NCBI GenBank assembly: GCA_002633005.1
Contig: NMRA01001158.1
Coordinates: 9,686 to 46,560, forward strand
Length of the DNA stretch: 36,875 nt
Direction of reading: 5' to 3'
From: Phoronis australis
Taxonomy: Eukaryota > Phoronida > Phoronidae
The position numbers were made by a program, and so were the translations under genes. The notes below the pieces were generated by a model. The model had not been told where the DNA came from and did not search any database. It worked only from the letters and a program-made list of their open reading frames with translations. The stretch's first letter is position 1; every line of letters begins with the position of its first letter. This document shows positions 11,601 to 23,600 of this stretch, piece by piece.

Positions 11601-14600
11601 AATGACATTCCAAAGTTTGCCCAATTTAAACATCTAGGGCCTTACATAACCTTAACTGTGAAACCTACGACTTATACTAATTGTTTACGACATCATATCC
11701 CTGAACGAAATCACTGAAATTCAAAGCCTCGGATTTCCAGATCACTCACAACAAGAAATAAGAAACATGTAGTAGTGAGTGACGTCATTTGCGATGGAGG
11801 AACAGATAAACCCAAGGGCCTGTGAACGCAATATAGTTCCACTACTGACATAGTGCACTAAACGAGAAAAACTAGTTTACGTTCATTGAGAAATTTAATG
11901 TAAAACAGCCTTTTAAGTCTTGATCATTATTCAGTACTTCAGATCCAAGTATGTCTGGGGGATTATTTAAGCCAATTTAAGGCAGTGGCACGATATAGGG
12001 TATAGTGAAAACGCGCATTTTAAAATGTGTCAATTATTGAGGGTCGCGAAATCGAAACATGATTTCGTTTCGCGACCAAAACCCGCGAAAACTTCCAAAT
12101 CACTGATGCCGGGAGAAACAAAAGTCCGTAAACCGGCAGTCAAATTGGTCCCGGCTCCCGCCAATGAGAGCGTACCATGCGCCCCTGTCTTCCACTGGCC
12201 AGTATGCAAGCACGCCCCCTGTCTTCCGCTGGCCAGGCTCCGACCCGATACGGATTCCGCGCTCCGGCGCTCGGCGGATAGTCATATGACATTCTTTGTA
12301 CTCGCAAAATTTCAAGTTCCACCCAACGTTTCTGAAAGTGACACAAATGGCCAGGGTATCTGTGAAAACTCCCCAGATGGCGGTCCGGCGCGGTCAAGTC
12401 CGGTAGCTTAATTGCGGGGTCTGCGCTCCCGAGGTCGGAGCGCGGCTGCAGGTCTCATAGTGTCACCTGCGGATGTGTGCGAAATTTTCTGTTCCGAGAA
12501 ATGTGTTGGTTCCTATTGGCCATTTGTGTCGGTTTCAAGTTGAGAGACGTCGGTCGTGATGCCGACTAACTGCCGGCATATGTACTTTATGCGGTCTCTC
12601 AGAATGGCATCTGAAGCGGTCCACATAAAAGGCATGATCGGCTGCCCAGCGGCCGCGTATCCATTACCCACGATCCATTTATATACCCACGGGTTGGCAG
12701 AGTACCAACTGGGAGAATGACTTCGCGCCCGCTATACCGCTGCCGGAAATTGACGATCCAGTCGGTGATTGTAGTTTAATCAGCAAGTTTTTGCGGGTTT
12801 TAGTTGCGAAACGAAATGTGTCGATTAATAAGCGACACGCGTTTTCACTTTACCCTGTATCGTGCCATATAATTTAAGGGGCGGGCTCTTCACCCCCTCT
12901 CCGACATTTTCAGCTCAATATCGATTAGTTTGCAGCGTTTTAATCAGCTGGCTATACATGTAGCTTTCCAATGTTATTTTGTATTTCAGGTTCCTTCGGC
13001 ATTTAAGTTTGTCCCAAAATCCAGTGTTATGTTTCCAACACATCCCGGGCATTGCACAACTGCACAATGCTCACATACTCCTATGTGGACTTTTTTTTCA
13101 TTTTGCTACAAACAGAAAGATAAAAAGAGACAGTAGGATTTATCAATATAAATATTATGTAATTCAAGATTTCAGAAATTCACTGCTTATGATTTTTGTT
13201 CAAGATACTGCATTGGCTGTGAACTCCGTTGACTTTCATCTGCAAGAAAACAGAGACCGCCATCATACCAACGAATATGAAGTCGAAGATCTCATCGTTA
13301 GACGGGGTCAAGAGTTCAAGCTGTCAGTTGACTTGGCACGGGATTATAATGAAACGACTGATGAACTCGTTCTGCAGTTATCTATTGGTCAGTAAAAGAT
13401 CTAAGCTAATTTAATGAAAAACTGGACTTCTGGAAAATCTCCTTTGTCCTGCTCCGTCCACCTACCTGAATTAGTGTAGTAGTTTTACACGCTCGCAAAA
13501 TTGCACTTAGTGCTTTCTGGAGGGAATTGGCTTGCTGTTTGTCCATTTTTATGCACCTGTATACACATGTGTGGGTGCATATTGTCATCGTCTCTGTCCA
13601 GCATTCATTGCAGTTCACTGCAACCCCTTGCGGGTTAGTTCTTCTTGAAATTTGGCAGTTGTGCCGCCATGTCTTTCTGACTCATCTGACTACTGCTGCA
13701 CAACGTGGTGCAAATTTTAAGGTTTTGCATTTGCTTACATATCGACTAAGTTGCTCGCTGGATCTTTGTGAAATTTGGCAGATATTCTCTTATCAACTAG
13801 ACAACATTATTCATTTTCGAGCCAAGCCGACTACTGCTTTGCCCCTAGTGGCAGTTTCAGAATTTCAGGGTCATGTTTGGTATCCGTTTCATATTCTGAC
13901 GGCACGACCAAAATAAGTGCTTAAAAAAGTCACTGGCATGCCATTTTTAGGGGTTACACTAGCATTTTCTTACAAACATTTTGTGCCCCATGTTGTATAT
14001 TCTTAACAACGAGATCGTGCCTGGGAGCAAATTTCCTGTCTTAGATAAATGCCAGAAATTGTAGATTTTGTACTGTTTTCAGTATGGGCTATGTGGAAGT
14101 GACCACTTTTACCCCAGTGATGCAAAGCAGAAACATTGTTTTTCCAAGTCATGTTGAATTAATTGTAACGATAAACATTCAAAACGTACTAGCTTCAGTA
14201 TTCTTTTGAAGTGGAACTGCTTGGGCCCGAAAATCTGGAATTTAATTCAAGTTAATAATACAAGTGACATCCATTTCTATCTCAATGGCCTTTGTCAATG
14301 AGATTGACTTGGATGGAATAGAAGGAACAGGAAATTAGGTCCTCTTGGCTGGAGTTGTCTTGATTTTTGTACTCTGATGAATTTGGTTCCATAGGGCCTG
14401 ACCCGGTGCAAACTAACGACACACTCATCCGACTTTCATTGAAATCGAAATCGATGTCTGATTGGCGTGTGGCCGTCAACAAAGTAGTCAACAATGTTGT
14501 AACGGTGTCGGTGCTGCCACCTGCCAATGCCATTGTTGGTAAATATGCTCTTAGCATCGAGACGCGTGAGAATTCTGGAGGAAGCGAGGCAAAGATTTCC

Positions 14601-17600
14601 AGGAAGAAGTTTGAAGACCCAATTTACGTATTGTTCAATGCGTGGTGTAAAGGTAAGCTTCCTAATGCATTTCCTTCAAGGCTCACAAATTTGATATTTT
14701 GGGGTTTATTTTCGTTATATTCATAATTTCATCTTTGATGAAATTCTGTTAGAGAAACGTTTTATTTTTCACTAAGTGTTGCTTTGACGCCTATTCTCGA
14801 GGCATTCAGTATTCGCTAGTATGCTGTCTACATTTAACTGATGAGTGACAGGTAAGCGTCGTAACCACAGCAACGCTAATCCTTGAGGTGTTACGGTGAT
14901 GGTAAAATTTTGATTTACATCAATCAAAACACTATTGTGTGAAACTCTCTTTGATAGACACTTATTATGGGGAACTGTCCAAACTTAAACTGATCTCGGT
15001 AGGTCAGTGAGGATTAAACAAAGCATAGTAGTACTCCTATATGATCAATTTCAAAAGCAGACATCATTTCTAAAAATACACATTTTTCAGCTTTTAAATT
15101 CACCGACGTGTGGTAAATTTTCAAAATGGTCGCCAACGTAAGATGAGGAAGTGTAACTGTCATTCATTTAGTGAAAGATATTTGCTCAAGAGAGTAAAGT
15201 AAAAGATCAGATATGTTTTATGCAAATTTTTGGAAAGCAAAATACATCTCGCACTAAGAAACAATGTATGTATTTTTGAAATTCTCCATGATAGCAAGTT
15301 ACACAGCATATATCAATAAAAACAACAACGGATTTAAAATGGCATGACATGTTTTGGTGTCGTTTACTAAAACACTATCATCATCAGAAGAGAGAACATA
15401 GTGGCCACCTTGCTAGGCTCAAAAAGTGATGAAACACAGACACTGTCAGTTACAGGGAGTGACAATAAACTAGACTAACAATGACAACCTGTGGTGTGCC
15501 AGTTGCCTATTGAGATTGGGCTTGCACCAACTGATGCCCCATGAATTTTAAGCTCCTTTGTTGTTACTGCCTGGTCTATTATTGCAAAGTCATTGAAAGA
15601 GCACTGCTGATAACAATGATTGGAGCTCTGTAGGTGAATATTTACATGTGAACCTCTGTCAGAATTTAGATGTTCCCTGGTTCTGGTTTTCAAGTGGCAA
15701 ACAGTTTCGCCTATATAACTGGAGCCACATCCAGCACAGATAAATTTGTACACTACCCTGGACCATAGACCCATAGGAATTTTGTCCTATAGGGTTAAGT
15801 AAATTTGACAGTTTTAGAGACTTGGATGTTAATACAACTCTTAAGTAATCATTCACCAATTTATTGAGTTTTCGTTGAGCAATCTTGGCGTAAAAACCAA
15901 CAAAGTGTACTTTAAAGAACTTGTAGTTAGTATTGTCTACTTGTGAGCTAACTTAATGGACAATAAATATATATTTTAAACAAATTTTTAGGGCATTAAA
16001 ATTTCACTTAGTTTTGACATCACTGTATTCTGTGGTTCTTAAATGTTTTAGATGATACTGTCTACATGGAAAATGAAGTTGAACGAAATGAGTATGTGAT
16101 GAACGAATCTGGAGCCATTTTTACTGGAAGTGCAAAGAAATTTGGTCCTCGTCCGTGGACCTATGGGCAGGTACTTTGTCAAAAAACCTCACGAATAACT
16201 TTTATTTGTTTATTCGTTCATTTTTGGTCAGAGATCAATCAATGATGCTCTTGCATGAATGTGTCAGGTTGTGAAATTGATCTCCTTAAGGAAAGTTGGC
16301 TACGAATTGGTGACGGTGAGGGGGAATAGGCGGGAACGGCAACATTCTTCAGCCCTTGTGCCAAAATCTAGAAAGTCACTGTAACTATGGGTACACTAGC
16401 AAGACTTACTGTAACATTCAATACAATGTACAACAAATTCATACATTATCATGTTGATTGTAGGGACATTGTAGCCTGTGTCAATGAAGTTTCATGCTTC
16501 GGCAACAAAAGCCAAATTGTAAAGGTGACAGTAAAACTTCATATACTGCGCATTTGTCTCATGATATATTGTGGCCAATAACAAATTTTCTGTCTATTAC
16601 TTAAGCATCAATAAAGTTGCGTTCTGTCAAAGAAACTGGCTTTTGGTTTTGACCATTGCTAGTATAAAACTGACTTCAACTTGGTTTAATAACTTGTATG
16701 AAATGTCATTTCTGGTCTTCCAAAAAAGACCTAAGCCAACTTATCAACCCTGATCTCGAGACAATGAAGAAATGTCAGTTCATTTCAAACCAGAAATCAT
16801 TTCTTATTTCACTAAGTATAAATTTGAGACCAAAATGGTTAATAGCGTTAAAAAGTGGTCTCAATCAAAATCTAGTAGTTTTGCGATAGAAGGCATTTTT
16901 ATAGTCACTTTAAAGTGTAAATTTGAACAAGTTTCTTTTTGACTGACTGTTTGAAATGTTAATTATAGGTCCACCTTTCTATTTCAGTTCGAAGATGTAT
17001 GCTTAGAAGCTGTCATATTTTTACTGGAAGAGTCTAATTTGTCCGTTACGCAGTGGGGTAATCCTGTTAGAGTCGTACGTACTCTATCTGCCATGGTATG
17101 TCTGCTTGTTTTGGAGGAGGCTATAACACAGCCTAATTGTCATAATATTGCACTATTCTCTGTGGACTCTACCAGTGTCTATGGACTATAATGTTATGCC
17201 ATTTATATTCAAACCATGTTTCCTGTACTAGAGAGCTCTCTCTCTCTCTCCTTCCGGTCTGAACCATATTTGAATAAACCACATGTATACTGTTCCTAGT
17301 TAATCTATGTTTATTTAAGGTCTACTACAACCATCCATAATATAACACTAATGGGAGATGTTGTCTTAGAGATATATTTGGCTAAACATGACATTCCGGC
17401 CTCAATAGTCAGTCTCTCTTATTGACGGCAGTCAGATGTATCGTCAGCTGCCCGTCTGTGCACAAATTGTCCAAACATATCACGAAAGGTAAAGTTCAGA
17501 CAATTCATGAGCTTTAATTCTTCAATTTGAACGTGATGACGCCTAATGCTTCATGCGGCATTTGATTTACTCCACTCTTACATATTCTGGTACAGTACGA

Positions 17601-20600
17601 GTTCAGAGGGTGCCTGAGGTTCTGGACTTCCTTGCTCACGACCACTTTTGTATTGTTGTAGTCCTGATGTATAAGTACGAGGCAGATCTAAATACGAGGC
17701 AGCTCTAAATAAGAGGCACCTCTAAATACGAGTCAGCTCTAAATACGACGTAGCTCTAAATACAATGCAGTTCTAAATACGACGCAGCTCTAAATACGAC
17801 GCAGCTCTAAATACGACGCAGCTCTAAATACGAGGCAACTCTAAATACAAGGCAGCTCTAGCGTCTGTACATTGTGTGACCCTCCATCTTTTACCATCGT
17901 AGAGCCCAAATTCTGTCTCCAAACTCAGACACAACTTAGACTCAGTTTCAAAACGTAACTAATCACAGCGGATAATTTGAGTACAAATGTGTAAGTTTAC
18001 TTCAAGCATGTCATGGAATTGGTCAATTTGCCAATTGTGTTTCAAATAGGTCAACAGAGACTATTTCCGAGGCCTTAGTATATGTTTGCAGAGCACAGCT
18101 CTAAAACATGTTTGTATATTGCTCTGTATGCTGTCTGATCTGAAGGCAGATATGCCCTTTCACCGACAATCTGAAAAAGTCACTATTAACGCTTCTCTGG
18201 CGTCAGATATATGGTCGTGTTGTTCGCTGCCAAATCTGTTGGCTCATATCTGTCTTCTTACCACGAGAGGACAATGTTTCAGTGACGTCAACTTGTCTCC
18301 CGATTCTCTTCGCAAATGCTGGTTGCACGTGATTGACTAGAATATTAGTGTTTTGGGACATTAATGTTACGCTAGTAAGTATGGTAAGATGACTGCATGA
18401 ACGGTCTTCTGATTCTGAAGTCTCTTCTCCTTCTCATAAAAATTACACATGAACATGGTATTGGGAATGAAAAAATGTGACGTGCTGTTTCCAGACCAAC
18501 AGTATGGATGATGACGGCGTTCTGGAGGGACGATGGGATGGAAACTATCCAGCAGGAACCACTAAGCCGTGGAAGTGGACGGGCAGTGTTGATATACTGG
18601 TTAAGTTTATGAAGACCAAGAAAAGTGTCCAGTATGGTCAGTGCTGGGTCTTCAGTGGTCTGACCACCACACGTGAGTTCTAATGTCAACATTACAGGTT
18701 CTGCTCCATTTTATCGTGCCTAATCTGTTCTTCAAAGGATAATAAACCCTGGTTAACAAATTTCATTCAAAAGTGTTCGTTTCACCTTATCTTACATTAT
18801 TAGCACCTCAGTTGAGAGTATTGCCAGGATATGTTGAGAGTATTGCCAGGATATGTTGAGAGTATTGCCAGGATATGTTTTTATAGCCCATAAGTTAGTT
18901 TGGGAGCTTTAGTAACTTGAGTTGTCTCAGTTTTTACACCACTACTTTTGAGCTACCCTCCTCAGCGGTTGTCACAATTTTGGAGTTCCCTGCTGTTAGC
19001 CTCAATCTCTCCCCGCATGTACCATTCTTATCAGAACACTGTAACTCCAGGGCCTGGACCGCTACATTTTGTGTAGGCCTCGACTCAAAAGTTTGGTGGT
19101 CACGGGCTTGGAAATTAGTGTTAGGAATGGCCGACTGAAACATCATGCCATTGTAAATAAGTGGTGTAAGTAGATTTTTAGATTTTTTATGCATCACTGC
19201 CTCAAAGATTGTAGCCAGGTGCAAGCAGTCAACTTCTGGGGTGATTTACATAAAGACGTCAATCAAAAGTCAGATGTTCCCACTCTACTGACGTCTACGT
19301 ACCGATTTAGGAATATTTCAAAGTTTTCGAAGACATTTGCCATATTTTATATCAAAACTTTGTATAAAATTAAGCTGGATGATGACACAGACATCCCATG
19401 TTGTATAAACGTGTCCTTCACAGAAATTGTGGCGCCTAAGTATCCAGTACGCATAATCCACCTATAATCCATAATGGACAGTCCGCTTTCAAGTGTCGTT
19501 TGTACGTGCTTCTTGAACCCATCTCTTATGTAAATTATTGTCCCAGTCAATAATCGACTCAGAGACACTTAATAAGTACCTGCTATCAAGTGCTGTGCAC
19601 AAGGTGTTGTGTTTGCATGATGAAACAATTTTTAGTCGGGAATTAAAAAATATTGGGAAATGTAAACGGACTTCGTGAATAAATTTAGGTCATGGTGAAT
19701 AATAATACACACACACGCGCACACACACACACGCACGCACACACGCTATATTATGGTTCATGAAGCATCATAGGTAGTTTTTTGATATGCAAAATTTTTG
19801 GCAAATTATGTGATAAGTTTGAACCTGTAGCCTCCTGTTTGTAAATACAGACAGGTTACAATAGTCGGATGACCAGATTGATGCCCGTTATTCAGTGGAG
19901 AAAACTGGTTTACTTTTCAAAATGCGGGCATGTTATATCCGATCATTACCTTCTGGAAGTAGCTGCTTGTTAAAAATCACTAATTTGTTTGTTTCAATTC
20001 CCTGGAGGGTCTTCATATTATATTTTTATGCGCCCACATATTTATATGTGGACGCATTATGCCGTCATCTCCGTCCGTCCATCCGGAAAGCGTCCGTCCG
20101 ACGTCCGCTGCTCTATCTCCAAAACGTTTGACATGCGTTCATTAAATTTGGCACATAATGTTCCATTCATGAATGGAACTGCATGAGCGAACTTTCGGAC
20201 GGATCCGACTACTTGTGTGCTCCCTAGTGGCAATTTTATTTTTTTACGCTTACCTTTGTATCTTCAAAAGTCCTGAACGGATTTTCATGAAATTTGGTAT
20301 GTTGGCACCTATTAGTGAGATGACGCTATCCTTCCGTTTTCGGATGGATTCGACTTAGTTTACGCCACCTAGTGGCCATTTTTACTGTTTTCGAGTCTGT
20401 TTTTTTGTGTCCACCCCTCTATCAGCTAAACTGCTCGAAGGATGGTTGTGAAAATTTGCATGTATGTGCTTACTTTTATAGTAAGCACATACATGCAAAG
20501 GACAGTTGACGATGATTTTCTGACCATTTCGACTACTGTAGCGCCTGTTAGTGGCAGTTTTGTTTTTTTGCGCCTATGGCTATATCTCCTAAACTGTTTG

Positions 20601-23600
20601 TAGGTTCTTTACGAAATTTAGTAAGTGTGTTTATATGATGTTAACAACAGATGACAATGACTTTTAGACGGTTCCGACTACCGGTGTGCCCCCTAGTGGC
20701 AATTTTATTTTTTTTACGTTTTTCTTTGTATCTTCAAAAGTCCTTAATGGATTTTCATGAAATTTAATATGTAGGCAACCAGTATGCTTATAGATCAGGC
20801 TTCTTTATGGAGACTGCTCAACATCATCTGGTTGCTAGACTGGAAAGGGCTGTTTTTAATAAACAATTTGCCCTCTGTGCCTTCATTGATCTTGTTGGTG
20901 CTTTCAGCGATAGTAAGCATTATGTGATCCGAGTTACACTAAACCACTTTAAAGTGAATAGGTGTCTTACCAGGTGGATCATTAACATGCTTGGAAGTCA
21001 ATCTGTGACTGCTTGTCTAGAGGATGTGAGTGTGACGGTCCGCATCACATGGGGAACACCTCAGGGTGGCGCTGCCTCACCCACCATCTTTAACATGTTT
21101 ATTGGTGGCCTGCTTCGACAGTTATCTACTGACATGGATCCAAGCTTGTATGTTCAAGCTTATGCAGATGATGTTGTTCTCAATGTGTCTAGCATCGATC
21201 CTGTCACATGTCACTATCTTGCTCAAAGAGCACTGAATACAGCAGCCATATGGACTCGGTCAGTTGGCTTAGAAATTAGTGGTAGCAAAACAAAGGTGAT
21301 TATGTTCACCTGGAAGCTTAAATGGTTAATGCTGCCTTGAACGCTGAATGGTAAACATCTTGATCTTGTAGAAAAGGGGACTTATCAAGTGTCATTTTAT
21401 ACCATCGTCTTTTCTGGACCCCGCATATTACAGAAAAAATTTCAAAAGCCAAAACTGCATTGGTGAAATGCAGTCGTGCGGTGGGTAAAACTTGAGGAAT
21501 GTCTCCCAAGAATATGTTCTGGATTTGTACTGCTGTTATCTGACCTATAATGTCCTATGCTGCGTTGGTATGGCCGGTAAAAGCATTAAAACAGATTACC
21601 ATTATCAACAAACTTAATCAGCTGCAAAGTCTAGCTTAATATTTGTGCATAACCTCTGCATTTCCAGGGACGCCTTTTGCAGGCCTAGAAATGCTAATTC
21701 TTCTCCCACCACTGTACATATACCTTAAGGGTGAAGCTGCATGTGCTGCACTTCGTCTCAGATATAATGGTCAGTGGGTGAAAAGTAACATCCCCGACTC
21801 CGTTGCACACAGAAGCCACAGGAATGTTTGCAATAAGCTAATGGCCAAGACTGGGCAACTATGGAACATGCCTAGTGATGTCCAGGTCACAACTTTTAAT
21901 CATACAAACAATTTTTTCATGGAAATTGGTGATGGATGGCCTACCACAGAACACAAGAATGAGGTGGTTTGTTGTATGGACGGCTCTAAACTGGAAAATG
22001 GCCAAATAGGAGCTGGAGTCTATTTTCCAAGCCTTCCAGTTGCAGATGCAGAAAGCTGGTTTCCCTAGGCAATTTTGCCACGGTGTTCCTGGGTGAGATC
22101 ACTGCAATTAATAGAGCTGCTCAACTGGCACAACAATATAACACTGAGCTTGGCAATCAGCCAATTACCATCTTTTCAGATAACCAGGCATCAATAAAAG
22201 TCCTTTGCTAAAGAAACCATGAGTCAACTCTTGTTGTGTTAATGCTTGTATTAATGAGCTTAACAAGCTTGCAATTGAAAGAACCGTCAATACACACTGG
22301 GTCAGGGCCCATATGGGAATTGATGGCAATGAGAATGCAGACAGACTCTCAAAGATAGGAGCAAGCTATCCCATTATGTTACGGATGCTGCAGGATGAGT
22401 ATACGCAACTGGGTACATACCCAGACAGCAGCCCAGTTGGCATCACTTAACTCCTGCAAAGAGACCAAGGAGAATATTCCCAACGGGATCAAACCAAGAG
22501 GTTCAAAAATCCTTCTTAGTCTAAATAGATTGGGCATAAGACACGTCCTTCAAATTTTGACGGGCCACTGTAACCTAGCCCGACACAGACACATTACCCG
22601 GCATATGGGGAGCCCAGTGTGTCCCGAGTGTGGTACTGACGTAGAATCCCCTAAACACCTGTCAGAGTCTTGCCCAGCTTTTTATAGGCTAAGGAGCAAC
22701 CTACTGGATGGCATTGTTACATGCCTACAACATATAGTGCATGACAATAAATGGAAGCGTCTGTCCATTTTCTTAAAGGAGACTGGCAAACTAGAAAACT
22801 TCTTTCACGAAGAACCATAATGGGGCTCTTGTGCTTTAGCTTTGGTGTTTTATGCAATGATACCAACCATGAGGCCTGACATCAGGCCACCTGTACTGTT
22901 GTTTTTTTTTCTGGCTATTGGCTTACAAAGTAAATGCCCAGCATTTGGTTTGTTATAGTGTTGCGCACTGTTGGCATTCCTACGCGGAGTGTGACCAATT
23001 TTGAGTCGGCCCATGACAGTGACGAGACAATTACTATCGACAAGTACTGGAACGCTGATGATACGCCTAACACAGAGGAGAGCGACGATTCCGTGTGGTA
23101 AGCCTGCATTGCCAGTTAATTCCGTGTGGTAAGTCTGCATTGTCAGTTAATTCTGTGTGGTAAGCCTGCATTGTCAGTTAATTCCATGTGGTAAGCCTGT
23201 GTTGCCAGTTAATTCTGTGTGGTAAGTCTGCATTGCCAGTTAATTCCGTGTGGTAAGCCTGCATTGTCAGTTAATTCCGTGTGGTAAGCCTGCGTCGTCA
23301 GTTAATTCCGTGTGGTAAGCCTGCATTGCCCGTTAATTCCGTGTGATAAGCCTGCGTTGTCAGTTAAATCCGTGTGGTAAACCTGCATTGTCAGTTAATT
23401 CCCGTTCATCACGCTATTTCTTCAAGTAAGAAAACCTCCTCACAAGTATGGTATTTTATATCACAATATTAGCCTTGAATGGCCAATACAACTGTATAAT
23501 AACCCATCTAGTGACATAACATTTTGGCAGGAACCGACGACCGAGGTCGGTTTCAAACCTGGTCCTCGAGAGTTTTACGTCGTCGACTTTACCCTACACC

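Noticed and set aside
12025-12411. 128-codon frame inside the Mutator-like element as a transposase
   Set aside because: No zinc finger, DDE or other transposase motif is visible. Three overlapping frames are open here because the DNA is GC-rich.
12979-13175. Upstream extension of the exon 2 open frame
   Set aside because: The residues before 13176 have no transglutaminase similarity, and a usable acceptor lies at 13175. It is intron read-through.
17686-17855. CRISPR-like array
   Set aside because: Units are contiguous 17-bp tandem copies without spacers, in an animal intron. The same applies to the 18-, 22-, 27- and 31-bp arrays.
19189-19467. 92-codon plus-strand frame in intron 6
   Set aside because: No domain, no phase-compatible junctions with the gene, and composition like the surrounding intron.
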